From contig CANLLR010000026.1 in NCBI GenBank assembly GCA_947491985.1, forward strand, positions 1 to 35,686: 35,686 nt of DNA, written 5' to 3'. Below the pieces are notes generated by a model that had not been told where the DNA came from, did no database searches, and saw only the letters and a program-made list of their open reading frames with translations. This stretch comes from Flavobacteriaceae bacterium. GTDB taxonomy: Bacteria; Bacteroidota; Bacteroidia; Flavobacteriales; Flavobacteriaceae. The position numbers and the translations under genes were made by a program. Positions within the stretch are counted from its first letter, which is position 1, and the number at the start of each line of letters is the position of its first letter. This document shows positions 13,773 to 21,198 of this stretch, piece by piece.

Positions 13773-14177
13773 TTATATTAATTCATTAGTAGACCAATAA
13801 TCAAGTACCTTTTTTACTACAATTTGGTAATCTTCATATTTAAGTGGCTTTAAAATATAACCTGCTATTCCAGCTTTATAACATTCCGTAATGTCTTTAT
13901 CATTATTGGAGGTAGTAAAAACAATAGTTGGAACTACTTTTAAAAATTGATCGGTTTTTAAAATTTTTAAAAATTCTAATCCATTAAGCTTTGGCATATT
14001 CAAATCCAAGAGTATAATATCTGGGAGATTGTTCTCGCTTTTTAAATAATTTAAAGCCTCCAAACCATTAGAAACTTCAATCAATCGATGGTTTTGATTT
14101 AATGACAGTAATGCTCTATTCAATCTAATTCCTTCTATTGCATCGTCTTCGATAAATAAAATGTTTAAAAATTTCAT
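13773..14177 (-). CDS. single-domain response regulator (CheY-like), first gene of the H-NOX operon
   Basis: A 134-residue stand-alone receiver with no output domain. Key residues are visible: Glu10/Asp11/Asp12, phosphoacceptor Asp58 in ILLDLNMPKLNG, Thr88-Thr89, and Lys110 in YILKPL. Such proteins act by protein contact or as phosphate sinks or carriers. It leads the five-gene cluster and is six bases from H-NOX, so it is likely a direct component. Together with Hpt it could make a His-Asp-His-Asp chain from the kinase to the LytTR regulator, or compete with that regulator for phosphate. This is inference from gene order. Confidence 0.92.
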   Translation of the reverse strand: MKFLNILFIEDDAIEGIRLNRALLSLNQNHRLIEVSNGLEALNYLKSENNLPDIILLDLNMPKLNGLEFLKILKTDQFLKVVPTIVFTTSNNDKDITECYKAGIAGYILKPLKYEDYQIVVKKVLDYWSTNELI

Positions 14178-14255
14178 CTTTTATAGGGTTTAAAAGTTAT
14201 TCAAATATTATAAATATTTAATAAACAATAATGAGTTTTAATCAATAATCGTTTA

Positions 14256-14289
14256 ACATCAATTTGATGTAGACGAAAGCAAGACGAAA
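14256..14289 (-). promoter_or_regulatory. palindrome and helically phased repeat upstream of the H-NOX operon
   Basis: ACATCAATTTGATGT (14256-14270) is a 15-base palindrome with one central base. Beside it, TTTCGTC (minus-strand reading) occurs twice, at 14283-14289 and 14272-14278, with a period of 11 bases, one helical turn. Both lie 79-112 bases before the first gene of the operon, where an activator or repressor would bind. LytTR proteins bind phased direct repeats, so autoregulation is possible. No clear TAnnTTTG box was found nearby. Confidence 0.35.
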
Positions 14290-14306
14290 TGATTGTTTTA
14301 ATACTA

Positions 14307-14339
14307 AAAAAGGCACAGAAGTAAATCTTGTGCCTTTTT
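14307..14339 (-). terminator. terminator of the PH/SHOCT gene
   Basis: AAAAAGGCACA (14307-14317) and TGTGCCTTTTT (14329-14339) form an 11-pair stem with an 11-base loop, symmetric enough to work on both strands. It is 20 bases after the stop of the minus-strand PH/SHOCT gene and insulates the H-NOX operon from it. Confidence 0.88.
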
Positions 14340-14358
14340 AATAACTATTTTTTCATGA

Positions 14359-15066
14359 TTACATGTAACCTAAAATCTCTTTTTTGTAATTATCATACTC
14401 ACCTTGCATAATCAATCCGTTGTCAAGGAGCTTTTTGTAATTCTGAAGTTTTTCAAACAATTCATCTTGCGACAATTCACTTAACTTTCTATCAGTCGTA
14501 GTTGTTGCAGTTTCAACTTTTGGTTCTTCAAATGAAGTATAATTTGAAACAGGAACAATTTCGGCAAAATTTGTAACTTCTTCTGTTTCCACTTCTTCAA
14601 CTTCTGGAACCTCTTCGAAAGCAGTTTCTTCGGCATATTTAGAAACTTCTGCAATAGGAGAACTCATCGGATTTTTTAATAGATCCAATTGCTCTTTAGC
14701 ATAAGTATATAATTTTCTTGCCTGATTTTTTGGCAAATAATCAATCGTATGCGTAAAATCGGATTTGGTTGAAAAGGTAAAATCGGCTCCCAAAATTCCT
14801 TCTTTCACGAAACTTGCCGCAATGTCATCCCAATTATAATCGATAAATTCCATTGACAACCCTAGGTTTTTAGGCTTGCACAAAATGATGCGTTTGTTTG
14901 TCACCACAATGCTGTCGGGCAAAATAGTTACCGCTGGTTTTTTTTGAACGGCGATATAGCCAATTTCTTCATTTGTCATTAATAAGTTAGCCAATCTTGC
15001 TGTGATTTTTTCAATCGCTTTTGGGTCTTGGTCTTCGTTAAGTATTTTCTTTAGATTATCAATCAT
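14359..15066 (-). CDS. PH domain and SHOCT domain protein
   Basis: A 235-residue soluble protein. The N-terminal half (about 20-130) has the bacterial PH-like fold pattern, for example PAVTILPDSIVVTNKRIILCKP and YNWDDIAASFVKEGILGADFTFS. A low-complexity acidic linker (about 145-195, rich in EVPEVEEVETEEV) leads to a C-terminal SHOCT motif (about 200-230, LQNYKKLLDNGLIMQGEYDNYKKEIL), a short helical module often found in oligomerising or membrane-targeted proteins. It has no signal peptide. It is a single-gene unit with its own terminator. The function is unknown beyond the domain names. Confidence 0.85.
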   Translation of the reverse strand: MIDNLKKILNEDQDPKAIEKITARLANLLMTNEEIGYIAVQKKPAVTILPDSIVVTNKRIILCKPKNLGLSMEFIDYNWDDIAASFVKEGILGADFTFSTKSDFTHTIDYLPKNQARKLYTYAKEQLDLLKNPMSSPIAEVSKYAEETAFEEVPEVEEVETEEVTNFAEIVPVSNYTSFEEPKVETATTTTDRKLSELSQDELFEKLQNYKKLLDNGLIMQGEYDNYKKEILGYM

Positions 15067-15285
15067 AGTTCATTTTTTATACATCAATTTAAAATCACCA
15101 CATAGAATCAAAGATTTTCATTATCAATAAAGGACGTTTTAGAAAATTTCATTTTTTCATAGATTATAAAAACTAAGTTGTGTAAAACGTCTTTATCGAA
15201 TTTTATTTCTATGCATCTGTGCGGTTTATAATTTTTTAGAATTTGAGCAACAAAAGTAATGCCTAATTTTCTACTTCTCTATACA

Positions 15286-15303
15286 TTCCGATAAAAATCG
15301 GAA
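15286..15303. repeat. CCGAT hairpin, interspersed-repeat type
   Basis: TTCCGAT (15286-15292) and ATCGGAA (15297-15303) pair around AAAA. It resembles the CCCGAT/ATCGGG palindromes at 25849 and 32912. The flanking 15067-15280 gap carries degenerate 'cacatagaatcaaag...tatttctatgcatctgtgcgg' sequence typical of worn interspersed repeats in this phylum and no gene. Confidence 0.5.
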
Positions 15304-15320
15304 CACTCGAAGTGAAGAAA

Positions 15321-15689
15321 TTACAAATTTTGATTGATTTCGTTTTGGATTTTTTTAGTCAAACTTTTGAAAACCAAATCGTAGGAATGATTGATCAACT
15401 CACACATCATTTTGGCAGAAACATCACCATGAAAATCGACCGTATTCCAATGTATTTTGCTCATATGGTATCCCGGATTGATTGCATCATATTCAGCACG
15501 CAACTCCTCGGCTTTTTCGGGAGCACATTTTAAATTTAAAGAAGGTGTTCCTTTTTCCCATTCTTTTAATGAAGTGAGACAAAACATTTTACCACCGACT
15601 TTAAAAACCAAAGTATCTTCGTCAAACGGAAAATGTTCGGTGACACCTTTTTTAGAAAGGCAGAATTCGTAGAGTTGTTGAATGTTCAT
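15321..15689 (-). CDS. MmcQ/YjbR family protein
   Basis: A 122-residue member of the MmcQ/YjbR (DUF419) family, small proteins with a CyaY-like fold, often annotated as DNA-binding. Family features seen here: MNIQQLYEFCLSKKGVTEHFPFDEDTLVFKVGGKMFCLTSL at the start, LNLKCAPEKAEELRAEY in the middle, PGYHMSKIHWNTVDF near residue 75, and a final helix (LINHSYDLVFKSLTKK). The length is typical, so the gene is complete. It is followed on the same strand by nothing and preceded by a GNAT gene 83 bases upstream; they may or may not share a transcript. No biochemical role is established for this subfamily. Confidence 0.9.
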   Translation of the reverse strand: MNIQQLYEFCLSKKGVTEHFPFDEDTLVFKVGGKMFCLTSLKEWEKGTPSLNLKCAPEKAEELRAEYDAINPGYHMSKIHWNTVDFHGDVSAKMMCELINHSYDLVFKSLTKKIQNEINQNL

Positions 15690-15772
15690 TGCTCAGTGTT
15701 CAAGATTAAACTTTAATTTATTGAAAAAATATTTCTTTACTAATGATTCCAAATCTGATTACTGCCAACCGA

Positions 15773-16180
15773 TTACTGAGCACTATTTATCTTTTCCATC
15801 ATTTTCTCAGGATGTGCCAAGGCAGTAAACCCAAATTTTTCATACAAAAAATGAGCGTCAGATGTCGCCAATCGCCAAATTTTGACTTCCTGCAATTTTG
15901 GTTCATCCATCATGGCTTTGATTAAGATAGAGGAATAGCCTTTGCTTCGATGCTTTTCATCAATAAAAACATCCATTACATAGGCAAATACGACATAATC
16001 AGTAATCACTCGTGCAAATCCGATTTGCTTTCCGTTGAGATAAATTCCGAAACAAAACGAAGCATCGATGGTAGTTTGCACTTCATCAATGGTGCGACCT
16101 GCTGTCCAATAAACACCTTCTAAAAAGTTTTGAACGAATTGGATGTCGAGTTTCGATTTGTCTGTAGAAACGGTTATCAT
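15773..16180 (-). CDS. GNAT family N-acetyltransferase
   Basis: A 135-residue acetyltransferase of the GNAT fold, transferring acetyl from acetyl-CoA to an unknown amine. Seen: FCFGIYLNGKQIGFARVITDY (strands 2-4), then VMDVFIDEKHRSKGYSSILIKAMM, where the (R/K)xxGxS/G stretch is the acetyl-CoA pyrophosphate loop. Later SDAHFLYEKFGFTAL is the conserved C-terminal Y-E-K-x-G-F signature. It is close in length and pattern to uncharacterised YesJ/YitI-like members. It lies 27 bases downstream of the cyclase-family gene and may be co-transcribed with it. Confidence 0.9.
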   Translation of the reverse strand: MITVSTDKSKLDIQFVQNFLEGVYWTAGRTIDEVQTTIDASFCFGIYLNGKQIGFARVITDYVVFAYVMDVFIDEKHRSKGYSSILIKAMMDEPKLQEVKIWRLATSDAHFLYEKFGFTALAHPEKMMEKINSAQ

Positions 16181-16207
16181 AATTATTTTAAATGTAAAGT
16201 ATCAATT

Positions 16208-16963
16208 TTAAAGTATTTTATAAAGTAATGGTTTTGATGGTGAAGCATCATTTTCAAAAGAAGCAATTTGAAGATTTAGTAGGTAACTTCCATCTTGAAT
16301 TTCGTTTTCTACAAAAATCATTTCGGTAATGGTACAATTTTTTCGTGCATCTTCATTTAAAGTATTCACATCTTTAACGTTCCAAAATGCTTTGTGCGCC
16401 AACAATTTACCTTCGTCTTCTTCGCGATCTACGCTTGGTAAATCAATCAAAAGATGTAGAATTCCGGTTTCTCGGATAAAAGTAGCGGCGTCTTCGGTTA
16501 AATATGGCGGATTGCTATTGGAATAGTTTTTCGATTTTTTTTCGTCAACATTAGGAAGTGTTCGAATAACAAGTGCTTCTGGCATTTTTTCGTTAAGGGA
16601 AGTTTCGACTTGTACTTTCGTAATTATCAAATCATCGTTGATGGATTCAGGTGTAATCGAAATCAATTCGGCTGTAAAAAAAAATTGTTTCAAACACTGA
16701 TTGATACTAAAAAAATCACGCGTGATGTGTCCCAAACATTCGGTGTGTGTTCCGTGTCCGTGGGGATTGAAGAAAATGTTGTTAAAATTGGTCGAACTTC
16801 CTTCAGACACTTTTCCAATCCAATCACCAAAAACAACCGGTTTTATTTCTGGTTTTTCGATGTACCACGCAATGGGATTTTGATCGGTATTAGATAGCGA
16901 AAGGGAAATATCAATGGGTTTTGACAGGTCGATTTGGTAGTTGTTGTCGATTATTGCAATCAT
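16208..16963 (-). CDS. cyclase family protein (kynurenine formamidase-like metal hydrolase)
   Basis: A 251-residue member of the cyclase family (PF04199), metal-dependent hydrolases that include bacterial kynurenine formamidase. The metal-binding HxGTHxD motif appears as HGHGTHTECLGH (68-79), with Glu75 in place of the usual Asp; His68/70 and His73 are candidate ligands. The start (IDLSKPIDISLSLS) and NPPYLTEDAATFIRETGILHLLIDLPSVDREED also fit the family. It has no signal peptide. It lies just upstream of the GNAT gene. No other tryptophan-catabolism genes are nearby, so the substrate is not assigned. Confidence 0.85.
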   Translation of the reverse strand: MIAIIDNNYQIDLSKPIDISLSLSNTDQNPIAWYIEKPEIKPVVFGDWIGKVSEGSSTNFNNIFFNPHGHGTHTECLGHITRDFFSINQCLKQFFFTAELISITPESINDDLIITKVQVETSLNEKMPEALVIRTLPNVDEKKSKNYSNSNPPYLTEDAATFIRETGILHLLIDLPSVDREEDEGKLLAHKAFWNVKDVNTLNEDARKNCTITEMIFVENEIQDGSYLLNLQIASFENDASPSKPLLYKIL

Positions 16964-16968
16964 AATGG

Positions 16969-17009
16969 AACGCGGATTTAACTGATATTCTAACGCGGAT
17001 TTAACTGAT
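16969..17009. repeat. 18-bp direct repeat upstream of the cyclase gene
   Basis: AACGCGGATTTAACTGAT occurs at 16969-16986 and again at 16992-17009, separated by ATTCT (period 23). It fills the gap between hemW and the cyclase-family gene. Sequences of this wording are common as short interspersed repeats in Flavobacterium-type genomes, so it is probably a repeat remnant and not an operator. Confidence 0.75.
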
Positions 17010-17025
17010 TTTTCTGCGTCACTAT

Positions 17026-18159
17026 TTACTCCAAATTTAATAAAAATAAGTCGGACGCTATTCCATCACTCAAAAACTTTCCTTTTTTTGTGGTTCGCAA
17101 GATGTTATCATCAATAAAAAGTAAATGATCTTCAATGTATTTCGAAGCGTGTTGGTTAAGGTATTTCAAATAAATAACTCCAAATTCGCGCTCAATTCGA
17201 TCAAACGAAACACCCCAAATAGTTCGCAAACCTGTCATAACATATTCGTTGTATCTATCCGTTTTAGATAAAATTTCGGTTTCTGATGGTAATTTATTTT
17301 CGGATATTGATTTCAAATACAGCGAATTATTCGAGACATTCCAACCGCGCTTTACACCATCGTAACTGTGCGCTGAAGGTCCTATTCCGATGTACTTTTT
17401 TCCCAACCAATAACTCGAATTGTTTTTAGAAAAATAGTTTTCCTTTGCAAAATTGGACAATTCATAATGGATAAAATCATGCTCAAAAAGCGTATCAACC
17501 AAAATCTGAAAATGGGCTGAAGCCACTTCATCGTCGGGTGGTGCAATAATTCCTTTTTGGATGAACGAATGCAAAGCCGTTTTGGGCTCGACAGTCAGCG
17601 CATAACTAGAGATATGCGGTATATTGAACGACAAAGCCGTCTCAATATTCTGACGCCATTTTTCATTGCTCATGTTTGGAATTCCGTAAATCAAATCGAT
17701 GGAAATGTTATCAAAATAGCGCGTTGCAAATTCGAGACATTCTCGCGCTTCTGCCGAATTGTGCGCACGATTCATCAACTTTAAATCGTCTTCAAAAAAC
17801 GACTGAATTCCGATTGATAAACGGTTAATTTTGGAATTTGATAATTCGACAATACGTTCTTTGGTCAAATCATCGGGATTGGCTTCGACAGTAATTTCGG
17901 GGTTTTCGATAACATTAAAATTAGCATAAACCGTATCAATCAAAAATTTCAAATCGGCAACTGCTAAAATACTTGGCGTTCCTCCACCAAAATAGATAGT
18001 TTCCACAACATCATTGTTGAACTCCTTTTTTCGCAGTTCGATTTCTTTCGCCAATGCTAAAACCATCGCATCTTTTTTCTTTAAAGAAGTCGAAAAATGA
18101 AAGTCGCAATAGTGACAGGCTTGCTTGCAGAATGGGATGTGGATGTATATGCCTGACAT
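17026..18159 (-). CDS. hemW: HemW, radical SAM heme chaperone
   Basis: A 377-residue radical SAM protein. The [4Fe-4S] motif is IPFCKQACHYCDF with Cys11, Cys15 and Cys18. FGGGTPS (near 57-63) is the SAM-binding glycine motif. IDLIYGIPN and the C-terminal HemN-type domain (TGLRTIWGVSFDRIEREFG) follow. The length and CxxxCxxCxF spacing fit HemW, which delivers heme to target enzymes, better than the longer HemN coproporphyrinogen dehydrogenase. It is cytoplasmic. ruvC lies upstream on the same strand with a 76-base gap full of 'aatttgaaaatttg' repeats, so linkage is unclear. In this window a heme chaperone sits about 3 kb from the heme sensor operon, probably by chance. Confidence 0.93.
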   Translation of the reverse strand: MSGIYIHIPFCKQACHYCDFHFSTSLKKKDAMVLALAKEIELRKKEFNNDVVETIYFGGGTPSILAVADLKFLIDTVYANFNVIENPEITVEANPDDLTKERIVELSNSKINRLSIGIQSFFEDDLKLMNRAHNSAEARECLEFATRYFDNISIDLIYGIPNMSNEKWRQNIETALSFNIPHISSYALTVEPKTALHSFIQKGIIAPPDDEVASAHFQILVDTLFEHDFIHYELSNFAKENYFSKNNSSYWLGKKYIGIGPSAHSYDGVKRGWNVSNNSLYLKSISENKLPSETEILSKTDRYNEYVMTGLRTIWGVSFDRIEREFGVIYLKYLNQHASKYIEDHLLFIDDNILRTTKKGKFLSDGIASDLFLLNLE

Positions 18160-18235
18160 TTAAATTTATTAATTTGAAAATTTGAAAATTATGGTGCTTC
18201 TATGAATTTGATATTCAAATTGGCACATTTACAAA

Positions 18236-18787
18236 TTACCTAATTCTTCCTTCATTTTGTTTCACAAAAGCATCCCAACCGGTATAACTTTTACTACCCA
18301 CTACTTTTCCAGTGTTAAAAAAATGACACACTGCCGCCGCCAATCCGTCTGTTGAATCGAGGTTTTTGGGCAATTCTTTCAATCCTAGAAGTTGTTGTAG
18401 CATTTTGGCGACTTGCTCTTTACTGGCATTTCCATTTCCCGTGATAGCCATTTTTATTTTCTTAGGTTCGTATTCGGTAATTGGAATTTGGCGCGATAAT
18501 CCAGCCGCCATCGCCACGCCTTGTGCTCGTCCTAATTTCAACATCGATTGAACATTTTTACCAAAAAAAGGTGCTTCAATGGCAATTTCGTCAGGATGAT
18601 GGGTTTCGATGAGCTCGATGGTACGCTCAAAAATGACTTTTAATTTGGTGTAGTGATCGTCGTATTTACTGAGAATTAATTCGTTTAGTTGAATGAATTC
18701 CATTTTTTTATTGATCACTTTTATCAAACCAAAACCCATAATGGTCGTTCCGGGATCGATGCCTAATATGATGCGTTCGTTTGCCAA
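18236..18787 (-). CDS. ruvC: RuvC, Holliday junction resolvase
   Basis: A 183-residue endonuclease that cleaves Holliday junctions with RuvAB in recombination repair. All four catalytic acidic residues are visible: Asp11 in LGIDPGTTIMGFG, Glu71 in IAIEAPFFGKN, and Asp144/Asp147 in LDSTDGLAAAVCH. QSMLKLGRAQGVAM is the conserved helix after Glu71, and YEPKKIKMAITGNGNASKEQV is the DNA-contact region. The length matches E. coli RuvC plus a short tail. It is divergent from the membrane-protein gene at 18937. Confidence 0.96.
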   Translation of the reverse strand: MANERIILGIDPGTTIMGFGLIKVINKKMEFIQLNELILSKYDDHYTKLKVIFERTIELIETHHPDEIAIEAPFFGKNVQSMLKLGRAQGVAMAAGLSRQIPITEYEPKKIKMAITGNGNASKEQVAKMLQQLLGLKELPKNLDSTDGLAAAVCHFFNTGKVVGSKSYTGWDAFVKQNEGRIR

Positions 18788-18902
18788 AGCTTTCTCTTTT
18801 ACACAAATTTCACGAATTTACACGAAAATTTATGTGGTTAAATTTTACCAATTATTACTACTGCTTTAAAAATAATACCTAATTCATTTTCAAATTTTCA
18901 AA

Positions 18903-18931
18903 TTGTCACATTTTCAAATTGGTTACATTTG
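18903..18931 (+). promoter_or_regulatory. promoter abutting the start of the 18937 gene
   Basis: TTG (18903-18905), 18 bases, then TACATTTG (18924-18931). The expected transcription start, about six bases after the -7 box, coincides with the ATG at 18937, so the mRNA may be leaderless or nearly so. The promoter is built from two copies of 'ttttcaaattg', a repeat wording also seen at 18160-18235. Confidence 0.7.
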
Positions 18932-18936
18932 TACCG

Positions 18937-19866
18937 ATGATTACAATTTCTCACAAAGCTAAGCAATTCGGTGTTTTTACCATCAAACTTTTGATTGTTA
19001 TTGGTGCTTTTTATTTTATTTACACTCAATTGGCTTCGAATGACAAGTTGGATTGGAACAAATTTCAGACCTTAGTTGTTGAAAAAACCTCAGTTTTCGG
19101 AATCCTTTTTATTCTATCTTTTAGTGTTATCAATCGGTATTTGGAAATTTTAAAATGGCAAAATTTAGTTTCGTTCATTAAACCAATTCCTGTAGGCGAA
19201 AGTGCCAAACAAGTTTTGGGTGCTTTGACAGCCGGTATTTTTACTCCAAATGGCTTGGGGGAATATGCCGGAAAAGCCCTGTTTTTTGAAAAAATAAAAG
19301 CCAAAAAAATCATCTTTTTGAACTTGATTTGCAACGGAATTCAGATGGTGTTGACTGTCGTTTTTGGCACGATTGGTTTATTGATTTTAGGCTATTGGAA
19401 ATGGGCTTTAAGTTTAATTGTTCTAGGTGGTGGGTTGTGGGTTGTAAGTGTTTTAGTTCGAGAGATAAAAATTAAAGGCTACTCTATTTCTAAATTGATG
19501 AGCAAAATCAACGACATTCCGAAAGCGATTCACCGAAAAAATATTTTTTTAGGCACGTGTCGTTATTTGGTTTTTTCGCACCAATACTATTTTTTATTTC
19601 TCGCATTTGATGTAGATTTACCATATTTAACTCTGATAACAACAATAGCAGTAGTGTATTTTTTAGCTTCGTCATTGCCTAGTTTTCAGTTTTTAGATTT
19701 TGCTGTCAAAGGAAGTGTCGCTGTTTTTTTCTTCGATAATTTGGGCGTAAACGAATGGATTGTCGTGTTTATTAGCATGTTGATGTGGTTTTTAAATGTA
19801 GTAGTACCTGTCGTTATTGGAAGTTATTTTGTGATGCGTTTTAAGTTGGTTGCTACCGAAAATTAA
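18937..19866 (+). CDS. lysylphosphatidylglycerol synthase-type (flippase-like) membrane protein
   Basis: A 309-residue polytopic inner-membrane protein with about seven to eight helices, of the UPF0104/LPG synthase transmembrane family. Typical family segments are ILKWQNLVSFIKPIPVGESAKQVLGALTAGIFTPNGLGEYAGKALFF and FLGTCRYLVFSHQYYFLFLAF. The catalytic soluble domain of MprF is absent, so it is probably a lipid flippase or transporter and not an aminoacyl transferase. I start at ATG 18937; an upstream TTG at 18919 lies inside the promoter. It is followed after 35 bases by a glycosyltransferase gene on the same strand, so a joint role in an envelope glycan or glycolipid is plausible. Confidence 0.88.
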   Translation: MITISHKAKQFGVFTIKLLIVIGAFYFIYTQLASNDKLDWNKFQTLVVEKTSVFGILFILSFSVINRYLEILKWQNLVSFIKPIPVGESAKQVLGALTAGIFTPNGLGEYAGKALFFEKIKAKKIIFLNLICNGIQMVLTVVFGTIGLLILGYWKWALSLIVLGGGLWVVSVLVREIKIKGYSISKLMSKINDIPKAIHRKNIFLGTCRYLVFSHQYYFLFLAFDVDLPYLTLITTIAVVYFLASSLPSFQFLDFAVKGSVAVFFFDNLGVNEWIVVFISMLMWFLNVVVPVVIGSYFVMRFKLVATEN

Positions 19867-19901
19867 CCGCATAAAGTACAAAAGAATTTAAAAATGTAAG
19901 T

Positions 19902-21032
19902 ATGATTGAAATTGTATTTTTCTTGATTGTTGGAATATATGTTATTTTCATTGGTCAATTGATTTTGGGATTTAGAAAAGTAAAAACGTTTGAAAAAACG
20001 AATGTAACACCCAAAACAACTTTTTCTATTATTGTTCCGTTTCGGAATGAAGCCAAGAATTTACCGCAACTTTTAGCCTCAATAGCCAACTTAAACTATC
20101 CGAGTGCATTGTTCGAACTTATTATGGTGGATGATTTTTCGAAAGACACTTCAGAACGTATTTACATCAATTGGCGCTTGCAGAATGGTGAAATTCAAAC
20201 GACACTTTTAGAAAATTTACGCTTATCCAATTCCCCAAAAAAAGATGCCATTGCTCGTGCTGTTCCGATTATCAAACACGATTGGATTATTACTACCGAT
20301 GCCGATTGTACCGTAAATGAAGATTGGCTATTGGCATTAGACAATTACATTCAACAACATCAATCGGTTGAAATGCTTGTTGGAGCTGTGATTTACAAAA
20401 CCAAAAACAACTGGTTTCATCATTTTCAGCAATTGGATTTATTGAGTTTGCAAGGCACAACTATTGGCAGTTTTGGTATCGGAAAACCGTTCATGTGCAA
20501 CGGCGCCAATTTTGCGTATACCAAAAAATTCTTTTTAGAATTGGGTGGTTTTGCCGGAATAAATAAGCGCGCTAGTGGCGATGATGTGTTGTTGTTGCAA
20601 AAAGCAGTACGCCACAATGCATCCAAAGTTCAATATGTAAAGAATGATTCCCTGATTGTAAAAACCAAACCCGAAAACGATTTGTCTCAATTGTTCATGC
20701 AGCGCGTGCGTTGGGCGAGTAAAGCTACAGGTTACAATAGCGCTTATGCTAAAGCCTTATCGGTGGCTGTTTTGTTGATGAATTTGAGTTTGGTTGTGGG
20801 TTTTGGGTTGTGGATTGAGGGAAAATTGGGAATTTGGAACTTGATTATTGGTTTTGCAATAAAATATGTGGTGGATTATATTTTACTGCTTCAATCGAAT
20901 TCGTATTTGCGAAAAGGAAAATTTTTATTTCCGTTAGCCAGTAGCTTGGTGTATCCTGTTTTTTGTAGTTTGGTGGGAATTTACTCGTTGTTTGGTAATT
21001 TCACTTGGAAAGACAGAACTTTTAAGAAATAA
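19902..21032 (+). CDS. family 2 glycosyltransferase, membrane-bound
   Basis: A 376-residue GT-A fold glycosyltransferase. There is one N-terminal membrane helix (about 2-24). The catalytic domain has FSIIVPFRNEAKNLPQLLASI, MVDDFSKD, TTDADCTVNEDW (the DxD metal site) and, further on, GDDVLLLQKAVRH and QRVRWASKA, the (Q/R)xxRW motif of processive GT2 enzymes. At least three C-terminal membrane helices follow (about 285-305, 310-330, 345-365). It uses a nucleotide sugar on the cytoplasmic face; donor and product are unknown. It follows the flippase-like gene closely and is probably co-transcribed with it. The repeat element at 21040 begins directly after its stop. Confidence 0.92.
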   Translation: MIEIVFFLIVGIYVIFIGQLILGFRKVKTFEKTNVTPKTTFSIIVPFRNEAKNLPQLLASIANLNYPSALFELIMVDDFSKDTSERIYINWRLQNGEIQTTLLENLRLSNSPKKDAIARAVPIIKHDWIITTDADCTVNEDWLLALDNYIQQHQSVEMLVGAVIYKTKNNWFHHFQQLDLLSLQGTTIGSFGIGKPFMCNGANFAYTKKFFLELGGFAGINKRASGDDVLLLQKAVRHNASKVQYVKNDSLIVKTKPENDLSQLFMQRVRWASKATGYNSAYAKALSVAVLLMNLSLVVGFGLWIEGKLGIWNLIIGFAIKYVVDYILLLQSNSYLRKGKFLFPLASSLVYPVFCSLVGIYSLFGNFTWKDRTFKK

Positions 21033-21039
21033 GTGTTTA

Positions 21040-21195
21040 GCAACGGATTGGCCTAGCCCAGACCTGCCTAACGGCAGGCAGGTGGCAGTAGAAATCCTTT
21101 TTCTCGGTTCTGGATACTCGCTTTATAAGCGAACTCGAACTGACGAGAAAAAGATTGCAACGAACAGCTGGAAAAAGCTTCAAAATAACAAACAA
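21040..21195. repeat. flavobacterial REP-like interspersed element
   Basis: About 150 bases of hairpin-rich, GC-enriched sequence containing 'cggattggcctagccc', wording I recognise from intergenic repeats in Flavobacterium genomes. Visible pairings: ACCTGCCT 21062-21069 with AGGCAGGT 21076-21083; CTTTTTCTCG 21097-21106 with CGAGAAAAAG 21144-21153, enclosing TCGCTT/AAGCGA around a TAT loop. It lies between convergent genes and may also act as a terminator. Its mobility mechanism is unknown. Confidence 0.75.
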
Positions 21196-21198
21196 TAA

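Noticed and set aside
17026..18159. Functional link between hemW and the H-NOX heme sensor
   Set aside because: They are about 3 kb apart, with unrelated genes and terminators between them; HemW is a core gene.
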